A stretch of 64,000 nt of DNA from Hansfordia pulvinata (Eukaryota > Ascomycota > Sordariomycetes > Xylariales). The DNA lies in assembly GCA_006538405.1 (NCBI GenBank), contig BJKQ01000001.1, positions 3,844,001 to 3,908,000 on the forward strand. The letters run 5' to 3'. Position numbers and translations under genes: made by a program. This document shows, in pieces, positions 1 to 11,415 of this stretch. A model generated the notes under the pieces. That model searched no databases. It was given only the letters and a program-made list of their open reading frames with translations, and was not told where the DNA came from. Position 1 is the first letter of the stretch. The number at the start of each line of letters is the position of its first letter.

Positions 1-212
1 ACAGACAGACCCCTGCCCGCCGGTCATGGAGCTACGTCGACGAGCTTCTGGCGGCAGCGGCGGATTCCGGAGGCTTGGTCGAGGCTCTCGGGACTGTGAG
101 TGCCTGGAGTATGGACCAGGAGCTACGATATGAGTCGAGCGTTCCCTTTGGAGCTACTTTATCCGTCGCGTGGATCGGGTCAATGATGGGTTGGATAGAA
201 ATGGATGGATAA
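1..212 (+). CDS. possible 3' end or exon of a gene cut by the left edge
   Basis: The third forward frame is open from the edge to a TAA ending at 212 and reads plausibly as protein (for example SYVDELLAAAADSGGLVEAL). A GTGAGT that would serve as a 5' splice site lies at about 97, so the exon may stop there instead of running to the TAA. No domain is recognisable in so short a piece. It could equally be a chance open frame; confidence is low. Confidence 0.22.
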   Translation, partial: RQTPARRSWSYVDELLAAAADSGGLVEALGTVSAWSMDQELRYESSVPFGATLSVAWIGSMMGWIEMDG

Positions 213-1803
213 GTGGTGGTATTGATGTTATAGAATGGAGAGTCTCCCAGTCTGCCTGATCCCAGAGAAAACTGCCTTAGGTATATACCTCCTTTCGCAC
301 GGTCGTCCCTTCCACGCGCCAGTCAGTGTGCTCGTCTTGGTTCTGTGGCGGAGCTCCAGCTGGTCGAGTCGCCATTGGGGGCTATCCCTATCTTATCTGA
401 TGCTTGAAGGGGACTACAGTGGCCCCCATGAATCGATGCGCAGGTGATGATGGTCACGACCAACAAGACCTGGATAGAAAGCAATGATGCCAAGCAACTG
501 GTGCGCACTCCAGCAGCAGAATTTGTATTTCAGCACGTACGTACAGCCTGTCTTCCCCCAGGCAGAAGGAACGGGCGCGGGTCGGAGGAAAAGGTGGGTA
601 AACTTTCACTGGTCCTCGCCAGACTTGAAAGTGGTGGCTGCAAACTTTTCCCCTAAGCTGGTGTCCATTCAGGGGTTCCATGTCCCGACATGCTACCTAA
701 GTTCATGGCTAGGTTAGGTAGTCTTCTGTGTCCTTTACAAGCACCTTGAAGGTCGCGCTGGCACTCCCTCATCGGGATCGGGGATGATCGCAAGGAGACG
801 ATACTCTTCGTGGGCCTCGGGGGTGCTCCGAGTCGACGCGGCGTGTTTGCTCCAGCAGACCTCAGTACTGTGGCACTTTCTCGAAGATCAGGCAGGGCCA
901 ACGGCATAGAAGAACGCCACGCACGGCGCGAAAGCTACCTACCTTTTGAAAACGTGTACAAGAGAAGGGAGCCAGGACTTGATCTCCGGCTCGAGCCACC
1001 CGTCACTGAATGAACTATAATGAGCCTCGTGGCTTCTACTCGTACACTTCCCAAGGCTTAATGGACTGGGCCAAGATGATCCAGCGTAGCGCGGTCTCCG
1101 TGAGCAATGAATGACCGCCCCCGGGGATCCATGCCACTGGGACGACCCTGGGTATTCTAAGGTAGGTACTGTCAGAATGGGCAATGGGAGCCCGCATCCA
1201 TCAGTGACCAGCTTGCCTGTATCCCTTCAAACCTTGAATCAACGCGGCAGGTTCATCAAACGATTGTCTTCTCCTCAAGACACGATGCACAGTACAGTAC
1301 AGTACAGTACTGTGGAGCGGGGCCTCATCGCAGGTACTTTTATCGCTTTCCAATGCAAGTTGGCCACCCGGCAGGCTCAACCATGAACCCCCACAGCCGA
1401 AAGGGGACCGGAGTGCCGCATCGATATCGTGGGCCGGTGCAGCTTCAAGATGCGGGCAACCATGTCTACCTAACCTACCTAACCCAAGGTATGTCTGGTC
1501 CTAAGTTAAGGCGCTGCAGGCACGGGGCCACGCCTTACTGCTGCAAGATCAAAGAGGGACCCTAAGTACGGTCACTTACAGGATGCAGCCGTGCAGCAAG
1601 CCGCCGCAAACGTCCCTCGGAGCCAACTTTGGCCCTGGCCGTTGGGGACGGGCCTGAGTCTAAAAACGTGCCAACGGGACTCTATCATCCATCCATTCTC
1701 CCTCTCCTCTCACCAGCACATTGAAATCAACTCTGCACTTTCAAGACCAGCCCCTTCAGCCTCCCACTCTACATCACAGCAGAAAATCATCCCAGTCGAC
1801 ACG
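213..1803. other. intergenic, no gene seen
   Basis: Only short frames without protein-like composition are present. It holds one TACTCGTA (1037-1044), TACCTACC-type words near 936, 1161 and 1466, and a small GTAC-rich inverted repeat (arms 1288-1295 and 1307-1314). The last ~120 bases are CT/CA-rich, as expected for the leader of the gene starting at 1804. Confidence 0.6.
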
Positions 1804-2086
1804 ATGCCTTCTACCGACGCCTTGCGTAAGTAGCCTCCTCCCTGATAGCCAGAAAGCCCCCTCCCTCATCCCCTATTCAGCAACGGCACGGGGCGGGACT
1901 GACACGGGAACACCGGAGCCAGAGCCCCCTCTGACCGCCGCCGAGCGCGAGATCACGAAATCGTACGGGGGCTGGTCCCATTTCATGATCTCGTACGGGC
2001 TCAAACCCTACAACAGCGACGACATCGAGGAGGCCCACGCCATCATCAAGGAGCTCGCCAAGAAGGGTCTCTCGGGGCGCAAATAG
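1804..2086 (+). CDS. conserved small fungal protein, 75 aa
   Basis: Two coding exons, 1804-1825 and 1881-2086, are separated by a 55-nt GTAAGT..CAG intron in phase 1; without splicing the first frame ends after ten codons. The spliced product is 75 residues. The C-terminal two thirds, around SYGGWSHFMISYGLKPYNSD followed by a short helix ending in KKGLSGRK, matches from memory a small family seen in many filamentous fungi, usually 'hypothetical protein'. There is no signal peptide or membrane segment, and the protein is charged and probably soluble. Function is unknown. The start is the only ATG that gives a clean splice into the conserved frame. Confidence 0.75.
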
Positions 2087-2491
2087 TGGCTGGTTATCAT
2101 GCAAGCACACACAATGTTGAGGGGGGTGGTTAGAGGAGGCAGACTCGCTGCCTGCCTGGCGACTTAAAATCAAGCTGCTTGTCATACGAGCTCCCGGTTG
2201 ATAGTGTCCATCCTGGGCCGGTCGCTTGTATCTACAGACAATAAACGCGTCTCTCGGAACGGCTCCTGTAAGCTGGGCCCACAGCTCGCTCACCCGAAAA
2301 GGCCCTTGTGAACAGGGGACTACACAAATAGCGAACGGACGGACTTCAACACAATGCCATTGTCTTTGCGCTAGTGACTGGGACGGACCGATGGATGGAA
2401 ATGTCGTATCACGTTTCATTCATTCATTGCCAGGGCGTAAACACCGGCCTATCTAGAAGTGCAATTCTTGATCATCAGATCGCAGAAACAC
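2087..2491. other. convergent intergenic spacer
   Basis: This lies between the 3' ends of the small-protein gene (+) and the WW-protein gene (-). I see no coding frame with protein-like composition; it probably holds the two 3' UTRs. Confidence 0.55.
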
Positions 2492-3708
2492 TTAGTCCTC
2501 GTAGTTCTCCTCGTACTCCTCGTAATATTCCTCGCGAGCCTCCGCAAGTTCTTCCTGATCGCTGCTGCTCGCGTCCGAGTCCGCGGCCTTGCGTTGGGCC
2601 TCTTCGTACTCCTCGCGAGCCTCGGCAACACTCTCGCGGTCGCTGGCGTCAACGTACTCGCCGTCGGCATTGTAGCGCGGCTCCATACCCTCGGGCTGGT
2701 AAGGGGCGGCGGGCGGGGCGCCGCCGTATCCGCCTCCGTAGCCGCCGCCGCCGTAGCCGCCTCCATAGCCACCTCCGTGCTCGCCGCCGTAGCCGCCTCC
2801 ATAGCCGCCGCCACCACCGTGGTGTTTCTCGTCGTCCGAGTCGTCTGCCAATCGTGTTAGCGGGTGTTGATGGGAAGGAGGATATGTTCGGGACGGAGCA
2901 AGACGTACCGAGCGCGTTGTGGATCAGAGCGCCACCAATAGCACCTACTGCAAGACCACCGGCTGCGCCCATCAGGAGACCACTGTTGGACTTCTTCTCC
3001 TTCTTCTCCTTCGTGCCACTCGCGGGGTAAGGGTTGTGGCCGCCGTAGGAACTGTCGCCGCGCTGGTCGTCCCCGTGGCCGCCGCCGTAGTTAGCGCCGT
3101 GGCCGTAGGCAGCGCCCCCTCCGTACGAGGCACTTCCAGAGTCCTGGCCGTAGCCGCGCTGGTCACTGGGAGGCTGGAAAGAGCCAGGTGCCTCCCACTG
3201 GGAGCGGCCGGTTGCCTCCTCGTAGTAGTACCAGCGTTGGTGCTGCTGGTCATACTGGGGAATCCATCCCTGAGGGATAGGAGGCTTGTCCGAAGGAGGG
3301 GAGTAAACGGGACCCTCGGAGGGGCGGGGGCCCGGGGATGGACCACCGTAGTCGTCGCGGGGGGCCTGAGGCGGGGGCGTCTGCTGGTATTGCTGCTGGC
3401 CGGGGTAGCCTCCGCCCTGCGGCTGGCCCTGGTAGCCGCCGCCGCCGCCGTATTGCTGAGGAGGGTAGGGCTGCTGGTGCTGGGGTTGCTGGTACTGACC
3501 GCCCCCGTGCTGCTGGCCGGGATAGTCTCTGTTCTCTTTTGGAGGGTCAATACCAGGCAAGATCGGGAACAGCTGCGATCGTGGGATGCAGGGTGGGATA
3601 GCTCTGGGCTAGCAAGGCGCAAGGCGGGAGCTTACCGGAGGGGCGCGGCTTGTCGCCTCCGAGAGACAGGTTGTCGAGCTTCTCGGTGAACTTGTTGAAG
3701 AAAGACAT
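2492..3708 (-). CDS. WW-domain, glycine-zipper, low-complexity protein
   Basis: Three exons on the minus strand: 3636-3708, about 2909-3535 and 2492-2844. The last junction (G|AC) is clear. The acceptor of exon 2 is either 3536/3537 or 3527/3528, both in phase. The product is about 350 aa. It starts MSFFNKFTEKLDNLSLGGDK, followed by a Gln/Pro/Gly-rich stretch and a WW domain at about residues 112-143 with both Trp residues (GW..., QWEAP). Next come a GY-rich stretch and a glycine-zipper-like hydrophobic segment (GLLMGAAGGLAVGAIGGALI). After that are tandem GGYGG repeats and an acidic E/Y-rich tail. WW domains bind proline-rich ligands. The mix suggests a scaffold that may associate with membranes or condensates; this is inference. 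Similar proteins occur in many ascomycetes without assigned function. Confidence 0.82.
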
Positions 3709-6064
3709 GGCTGTGGAAGATGTCTCACTCTATAACGGGGAGAGGCCGTCGAGGTGGGGTTGGGTAAGTGAGGGTAGAGAGGGGCCGCACTGGCGGAAAG
3801 AGAGGGGCGGGCGTGGAAGCAGAGAAGACCAGGCCGGGTGACGGGAGGATGAAGGTTTATATCAACGACGGACACAGCCGTGGTGGCTTGTCACGAGCGG
3901 GCGGAATGAGATAGATACAACCTTGCACGGGCAGACCAGTCAGCTGAGGGCGCGAAGACGGCGCGACTGCTGGGACCGGGACCAGACCAGAGGTCGACGT
4001 GGCGACAGACAGGCGACAAACGAGAAGAGCCGACGCCGACTGGAGCTCGAGGCTTGGCTCCCCAGGCCAGGGCGGCCAGCTCACGGGGAGGTAGTCAATG
4101 TTCGTTATACGGACGGGGTACAGAGCGCGGGCAGGCACCCAGGTACTCGTGAGTCGCGGCTGCCTTTCACAGGGCTCCTGCCGTGGAGAACCTTGAGAGT
4201 GCAGCTGGAGACTGGAAGGCGCGCGCCTGCTCGCACATGCGGGAATTACACATGCAGCTCCCTCACAACAGAACCCCTAACATGGGATGGATGCCCAGGC
4301 CAACCCCGACTTAACTGCGAGGGAGGCATCCAATCCGATCCATTCTGATACCTGAGCATGCACGTCAGACGGGACAGAGTTGGGGACCGACATTGAAGGG
4401 ATCTGTTGCTGTGTACATGTGGCAAGACCTGCTCAGCCCCACGGTCGACGATGTATTGAATGTGCAGTTGCGGGCGGGAGCATCTGAGGCGCTACGAGTA
4501 TGATGAGAGGTACTCGTGCGAGTACTCGTACGCCGCCAGCATCGCTTTCGGTTCACACCCGAACGCCCCTCACGGCAACTTTGTGCCGGCTCGTCCCGCA
4601 CTTGGCACGTTTGAGGGCAGTCTGCCAAGACTGTTGCGCCTGCCACCAGTCACATTCGTACGACAGCTTTGTGCACCCCATCGCGCGCGTCTCTACGCTC
4701 CTTCATTTGTACGAATACATGGTCCAGTTCGAGACTTTCGATCGTAGGCAGGTGCCCAAGGCTTAACACCAAGCAGGTCATCCCCGCCGTACCAGGTTAG
4801 GGAGAGGTACGAGTACCTTATGGAACCATCTGATGTACTGACTTCAAGCCACACAGCTGGAGCGACCACTTGACAAACTGAGCCACTCGGAGGATATCTC
4901 GGGCAACCTTCAGTCCCGCTCAGAGCTTCCACGGGTGAGTCAGTCTGAGGTAGACCTGTGGCAGAGGCCTCCTTGCTGCACCGCCTCGCGACACCGGGAC
5001 TCTGGTTCCCCGGTCTCCGCCTGTGGGTGGCCGTCCGCAGACGCCGGTCCGAGAGGAAGCTGGAGCTGTGAATGGTCGGGTTAACATTGGACTCCATAAA
5101 GGTGTGTGAAGAAGTAGGCCCTGAAGTACCTACGAGTATCGTGGGGCGGATACCGTGCTTGTCTTGTTCTAATATGAGTGGCTTCGAAGCAGCTCGTTCG
5201 ATGCGCACTTCTTGGTACTACTGCCCTCACCTTTATGTATACAGTCTGCAGAGACCATCAAGAGCAAAGCCGCACAACTTAGACGCTGAGATATCTGCCT
5301 TGAATTTCCAGAGGCGCTTCACGTACGGGTATGGGCAGCTTGGATGACCCCGAGATGATCATCTTTGCCTTATGTACTCCTAACATGAATGCCAAGCAGC
5401 GGGGAACCTCTGACGATACGTGTATGGATAAGGTATCTGAACAGGTCGATGATGAGTTCAGTACTTACTGTATGTAAGGTAGGTAGACATACTTTGCTGG
5501 GACTACTGCGCACAGCAAAGCGGTCAGCCCGTGTTTGTCACTACCCGAAGGTGAGGTTGGTAGAGAGAGAGACCCAGTGGACCTCATCAGCCCTCTAGGG
5601 CCGCCGTCCATTGTCTGGTGGGGTCCCAGCCCTGTTACCCCTCCCCCTCCCTCCTGCTCGCACACCACAAGCACCAACTCCCTCCGCAGGGCTCCAGGTC
5701 CTTGGTCATCCGATCCGCGCCAGCGCAAACGCCCTCCCGCTCCTCGAATCGATACCAACGAGGTACCTCTCTCGTGGCGATTGCGAGTACCTACCTGCCG
5801 ACCTCATCGCGCCTGCCTGGCATCCATCGAGCAGCCTGCGCAGTTTAGCCGTCACCTTCTTACGGAGGTAGCTTCCCATCAGCTGAGCCGAGCTGAGCGC
5901 CTGGTTCGTTCGCTCTTTATATCTGGCCCTTGCTCTTGACATCCACCCAAGCTTCACCTTCTCACCCACAGCCTCCCGCCTGCTCGACCCAGAGCTCCCC
6001 ACGCGTCCCTGCCCACTTGTCGCGTTGACCCCTCCACCCCTCTCTCGACCTCTCTGCCTCTGCC
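3709..6064. other. divergent promoter region between WW-protein and metacaspase genes
   Basis: No coding gene is supported. The region holds four TACTCGTA/TACGAGTA copies (4493, 4523, 4808, 5131), densest at 4490-4535. A CT-rich stretch (about 5620-5720 and 5940-6060) leads into the metacaspase start and probably contains its 5' UTR. Long minus-strand open frames reaching into this region are shadows of the Pro/Gly-rich metacaspase head. Confidence 0.55.
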
Positions 6065-7753
6065 ATGTCCGGATACGGAGGCTACGGCGGCGGCGGTGGC
6101 GGCTACGGAGGCCCACCCCCACCCCAGGGTTACGGCGGCTACGGAGGCTCGCCAGCGCCGCCTCCTCAGGGCTACGATCAGTACGGTCGCCCTCCGCCTC
6201 CGCCTCAGGGCTATGGATCGTACGGCTCGCCGGCGCCTCCCCCAAGCCACGACCCCTATGGCCGGCCTCCCCCGCCCCAGGGCTACGGCTCTTACGGCTC
6301 TCCAGCCCCGCCTCAGCAACACGGCTACGGCCAAGGTCCGCCGCCCCCCGGCCCTCGCCCCGGCGATGACCGCGGTGGCTACAACCGCTACCCTCCTCCC
6401 TCCAATGCCCCCCCACGGCTACGACAACTATGGCTACCCTCAGCAGTCCGGAGGTGGCGGCTATGGCCAGTACCCGCCTTCCAGCGGCCCTCGTCCCGGT
6501 GGCGCTGGCGGCTACAACCGCTACCCTCCTCCGTCGCGCCCTCCCCCTCCCGGTCTGGACAGCTACGGCTACCCTCTTCACCCGCCGGGAGGTGGAGGCT
6601 ATGGCGGCGTCCATCGTGCCGGCCCGCCTCCGCCTACCCAGGCCCAGGAGTTTGGCCACGGCGCGCCGGCGGAGTACAAATTCCAATACTCAAACTGCAC
6701 AGGCAAGAGAAAGGCTTTGTTAATCGGCATCAACTACTTTGGCCAGAAGGGCGAGCTGCGCGGCTGTATCAATGACGTTAAGAACGTCTCTTCTTTCCTC
6801 AAGGAGAGATACAACTACCGGACCGAGGACATGGTCATCCTCACCGACGACCAGCAAAACCAAGTGGGCCAGCCCACTCGTGAGAACATCATCAGGGCCA
6901 TAGGCTGGCTCGTTAATGGCGCGCAGCCCAACGACTCTCTCTTCCTTCACTACTCTGGTAATTCCGAGTCCCATTTTCTCTTCGCAGCGAGCAAGATGCT
7001 GACGCATTGCAGGCCACGGTGGTCAGACGGAGGATACGGACGGCGATGAAGACGACGGCTACGACGAGGTTATCTATCCTGTTGACTATGAGCGCGCCGG
7101 TCACATTGTGGACGACGAGCTGCACGCGCGTGTCGTGAGCCCGTTGCAGGCCGGCGTCAGACTGACTGCCATTTTCGACTCGTGCCACAGCGGCAGCTGT
7201 CTCGACCTGCCCTACATCTACTCCACCAAGGGTGTTCTGAAGGAGCCCAACCTGGCGGCCGAAGCTGGCCAGGGCCTCCTCGGCGCCATCTCTGCGTACG
7301 CCATGGGAGATACGGCGGGTGCGGGCAAGAGCATCCTGGGCTTCGCCAAGACGGCTTTCAAGGGCCAAAAGGGGTACAAGAAGACGATGGAGACCAAGAC
7401 CTCGCCGGCGGACGTCATCATGTGGTCTGGCAGCAAAGACGACCAGACTTCGTAAGTACCGACCCTTGCCGCTCTTCACCGTAGTCATGCTAACCGAGGA
7501 ACCAGAGCCGATGCCACCATTGCCTCCAAGGCGACGGGCGCCATGAGCTACAGTTTCCTGAAGGCCCTGCGCCAGGACCCCCAGCAGAGCTACGTCGAGC
7601 TTCTCAACAGCATCCGCGACATTCTGGAGAACGAGTATTCCCAGAAGCCGCAGCTGTCGTGCAGTCACCCTCTGGGTATGTTTCCCACCTCAATTGTTGT
7701 CGGAAGTGAAGATGCTGACCAGACCAGACACCAATCTGCTCTTCGTTATGTAA
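6065..7753 (+). CDS. metacaspase (caspase-like cysteine protease)
   Basis: Exons are 6065-6957, 7013-7451, 7506-7675 and 7728-7753, with 54-55-nt first introns and a 52-nt last one. The product is 508 aa if one base is removed. The head (~200 aa) is Pro/Gly/Tyr-rich, as in type I metacaspases. The p20 core begins near [12 protein letters not shown] and carries the catalytic dyad His299 (HYSGHGGQ, split by intron 1) and Cys355 (DSCHSGSC). The p10-like part ends [12 protein letters not shown]. The family cleaves after Arg/Lys, depends on Ca2+, and acts in protein quality control and stress-related death. The frame breaks at a run of seven C (6408-6414): upstream reads [11 protein letters not shown] and downstream [11 protein letters not shown] one base later. 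A six-C run restores a continuous protein, so an assembly indel is more likely than a pseudogene. Confidence 0.93.
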
Positions 7754-10389
7754 GACTGCATGAAGGGGGGGCACCGAGAGCGAAGCGAGGGGTTTGCGCA
7801 AGGAGGAAATACGCAGTTGGCGCATATACACTCAGGCAACCTAGTTGCGAGATGTGCTGTCGTCTTCGAGTAGGGGCGCAAGCTTGCCGGGTCGCTTGGT
7901 CCATGCAGTCATGGCAGTCAACGTTTAATCATAAAGCGACGGCGCGGATATGCCCTTGCCGATGACAGGACCAATGCAACGACTTGCTATGACGAAGAAC
8001 ATGACATGTGATGCTGCCGGCGAGCCCAGAGCTCCAGTGACTGTTTCACATGTGGCTCATGTACCTGGCGTGAGTCGTCTAAGATGGTCGATTGCACGTT
8101 GTTTCACCAAAGTACAAGCATCTGCAGCGGCTGCTGGCTGGCAGGCTGATGTCTCCCAGTGACGAGTACCGCACAAGCAACCGCTGGGCATATGCGCATA
8201 CGATTATGAAACGGCTAAGGCTCCGTGGACCCGGCGGCGATGGACATCAGAGCGAGATCAGGTAGAGGCTAGCGAGCGAGTGGCGGCTATTTGCCGCCTT
8301 GCTTGGGAGATGGTTATAGAAAGCCGGCGGCCGCGGTTCGCGTCGGACGCGCGCGGCGCGTGACCAGTGGTCTGCCGGCCAGGCTGCTCCTCTGGTCTGC
8401 CGCGTGATGGCCTATAATCAATAAGGTGGGCTATGCGTCTTGAGTTAGCCTGACGGGCGTGGTTGGTGGTTGATGGATGTGCGTGATGGGGGTGTATGGC
8501 AGCCCAAGTCAGGCGCCAAAACGGCGCCCAACACGTGGGGCAAAGCGCGGCCACGTCAGGAATTAACGGGGCTCGTCGGGAGTGTGGGCTGGCCGGGCTG
8601 GGGGCCACGCTGGGGTCGCGCACATGGAGGCCGGGATGAATTTGGATTGCGGGTGACGGGTGCGAGGACTCGTACGGAGTGTGGAGGGATTCATGTTGGA
8701 TATATTGTTCCTAGAAACAGGCAGAGATACAGAGGGCAGCCCAAGTGGACGGTATGAAAAGTCGGCCAGTCAGCTATATACTTGAAGAGAACCTACATGT
8801 ACCTTGTTAGGTAGAGACAGACAACATGAAGTTCAGAGAAAGGCACAAAGGACGACTGGCAGGCGCGGCTTGGGACCCGCGAGGCCAGTCCGTCCGTTGT
8901 CGTCCGTCCGTACGAGCACTCGTATGTCCGTCCGTACCCGGGTTTCATCGTCATCGACATCATCACCACCCATTACTGCCAGCCACCACGCGGTCACCTA
9001 CGTGCGTGACGGCGTGGATCAATCCATCCCACTCCTGCCGAAGCCCGGCGGACGAGTGATGAGCATTGGCATGAGGCATCTCTTACATTCGCAGGCCTGG
9101 CGCACCCCCTCCCCTCTCTGCACGACCCCTTTTCATTGCACGCACGCGCAGTCATCCCTTTGCCGTCACCGCAAGTGCATTCCCGTTAATTTGCGACCCC
9201 GCTCCGTTACTTGTGCAAGTAGGTACTCGTGGTAGTCCGGCACCCGGGAATCGTCAGGAGGCCTTGGCTCACCCGGGCGGCTGCGGGCTTACTGAAGTGC
9301 ACTCCTTGTACGAGCGCAAGGGCTACGAGTACACCGAAGCGTACGGTACCGACTGTTTCTTATAGGTATCATTTTAATCTGGATAACCTACATCACCACT
9401 TTCAATGACTTGCTACTTCCAGCGCCTTCGGCTCAACAGCGTGACCGGGTAATCTGCACCACTGCCCACCTGCCTTCCATACATCCATAAAATAAAACGG
9501 ACGCCACCTTCCCATGTCAGGTGCTGCTGTTCATCAATCTATCAATCTCATCTCCCCGTGCTTTCGACGAGCGATTCGCCTGTACAGCGCTACGAATGCC
9601 CAACTCGATCAACTCCCTCTCCCACTCTTCTTCCCCACGCCCTTCCCTCCCCCCCCCCAACGCCCCTCTCTCTCCTGACTGGGACGGCGCCTTTGCTTTG
9701 CATCCCACCGCCTGACGAGCCGAGTTCGTGCCTGACCACGGGCCCCTGACAGCGCGTGCATTGATTGACCCACCCGCCTTGTCGAGTTAGACACCAACAA
9801 CAAAGACCGAGTATCAAAAGACGGCACACGCCCACGAGCTGCTCATAAAGCCCATTGTGCATCGACACGTTGCTTTCAAGTCCTTCGCCTCGTGCTCCTG
9901 CTTGAACACCACAAAGGCCTCGACAACGAGACCTCCCCCAGCATATAGTCAATACAAGACAATATTTCTTCTGCCTCTCCCGAGATTTGCCCCCGGGGCC
10001 CCTCACTCCACCAGAACTCCAAGCGTCTCTGACCGCCACCACTCACACAGCACCACCACGCTCCTGACCGACACGATCCCCCAACTCTTGACATTCTACT
10101 CGGCACTTCAGGCCGCCCAATCCTGCCTTCTTCTTCACCTTGGTAGGTTCTTGACTAAAGCCGTGTCCTCTTTCTTCCTTAATTTCATTCTCATCGCCGC
10201 TCTGCTCTGCTCTGATCCTCCCACGTTCCTCGGCGCTGCCAACCCAACCCCGCCGACTACCACTAACACTCGCACACAGGACCCCGCGTTCCCATATCCA
10301 AACCACAACTCCCCTCTACCCCTTCGCTTCGGTCAACATACGCTCGTACTTAACACAGCTCGTCGCCGTTTTCCCTTTCTTCCGCAAAT
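7754..10389. other. intergenic and long leader, no gene seen
   Basis: There is no protein-like frame in the first half. It holds TACGAGTA at 9324. From about 9490 the sequence turns CT/CA-rich and continues so to the start at 10390, suggesting a long 5' UTR. A GTAGGT near 10143 and a CACACAG near 10279 could bound a leader intron, but this is unproven. Confidence 0.5.
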
Positions 10390-11415
10390 ATGCAGGCCAA
10401 CGACGAGCTCGCAGCGCTCTTCCAGCGTAACCTGAGCCTGCAGCAGCCTCCCCCGCCTCAACCCGAGCCCCAGCAGCAGCAGCCCGAGCCCCAGCCCATA
10501 ATCTACTCCATCACGCAGCACTACACGCACTCGGCCCATGTCCTACGAGACGACAACCCGGAGCCGGAACCCGCCCAACAGCCGCAGCAGCAAAGACACT
10601 CATCGGAGCCTCCCCCGTCCTCGCACAACAACCACCAGATCCAGAATGCGTACCAGCCGTCCCCCGCCGAGGCTGCGGCGGTCCTGGCCCAGCACGGCGT
10701 CGACCCGGCCCGGCTAGGGGCCACGCAGCTTGAGCTCTTCCGCACGGCCGCCGATGACGCTCAGCGCCTCCGCCTCATCGAGCTGTGGCGCATCTGCCCC
10801 CCTTCGCCCCCTTTATTTTCCTCTGCTGGCCAACAGCCCCAGCATCAACAGCAACAGCAGCAGGAGGAGCCAACCAGCCTCGAGCACGAGGAGTTCCTGG
10901 CCCGCATGCGCTGGGAGGCTGCCTGCACCTCCTCGCAGCAAGACCAGAACCAGCAGCAACAGCAACAGCGTGCCGCAGCCCATCGCACGTCTATCATGTC
11001 CGACGGCGGCAGCAGCGTCGCCGACTCGTACGACGGGCCCCTAACCCCGGTTCAGACGAGCGAGGGCCGGTGGTCCGTCGGGCCCGCCGCGTTCTCGGAC
11101 GCCGCCGCCGCCATGATGGAGCCCTACATGCTCTCGGGCTACGAGGAGCTCGCCCGCCGCGAGTACGAGCAGACCGCTCTCAAGGAGCAACAGCAGCTGC
11201 TCGAGGAGAAGCGCGCTGCCGCCGCGGGACACCTCCACTTTCTAAGCGGTGCGGGCGGCTACCGCGCCGCTACGGATCCCGTGTACAACCACAACCCCGG
11301 TGCCGGAGTTATCGTTGCAGGTGGCGGGCCGGCGGCGGACTGGGCTCGCCAGCAGCAGGCCATGGAGGACCAGTACGGCGCGTTCCAGGCTATGGAGGCT
11401 GAGATGGAGCTGTGA
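10390..11415 (+). CDS. conserved fungal Gln-rich protein of unknown function
   Basis: A single uninterrupted exon encodes 341 aa. The N-terminal and central parts are Gln/Pro-rich with several Q runs. A conserved-looking core reads QNAYQPSPAEAAAVLAQHGV, then TQLELFRTAADDAQRLRLIE and LWRICPP. A Ser/Asp-rich stretch follows, then a charged helix rich in E/Q/R (about residues 240-280). The tail contains DPVYNHNP and QAMEDQYGAFQAME. From memory, the core and the DQYGAFQ tail define a filamentous-fungal family annotated only as hypothetical. There is no signal peptide, membrane segment or DNA-binding domain. The Gln-rich character would suit a transcription-associated or condensate-forming protein, but that is inference. 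Confidence 0.85.
   Translation: MQANDELAALFQRNLSLQQPPPPQPEPQQQQPEPQPIIYSITQHYTHSAHVLRDDNPEPEPAQQPQQQRHSSEPPPSSHNNHQIQNAYQPSPAEAAAVLAQHGVDPARLGATQLELFRTAADDAQRLRLIELWRICPPSPPLFSSAGQQPQHQQQQQQEEPTSLEHEEFLARMRWEAACTSSQQDQNQQQQQQRAAAHRTSIMSDGGSSVADSYDGPLTPVQTSEGRWSVGPAAFSDAAAAMMEPYMLSGYEELARREYEQTALKEQQQLLEEKRAAAAGHLHFLSGAGGYRAATDPVYNHNPGAGVIVAGGGPAADWARQQQAMEDQYGAFQAMEAEMEL

Noticed and set aside
5706..6686. 326-codon minus-strand open frame across the metacaspase start
   Set aside because: Arg/Gly/Ala-rich antisense of the Pro/Gly repeat; the plus-strand protein has real conserved motifs.
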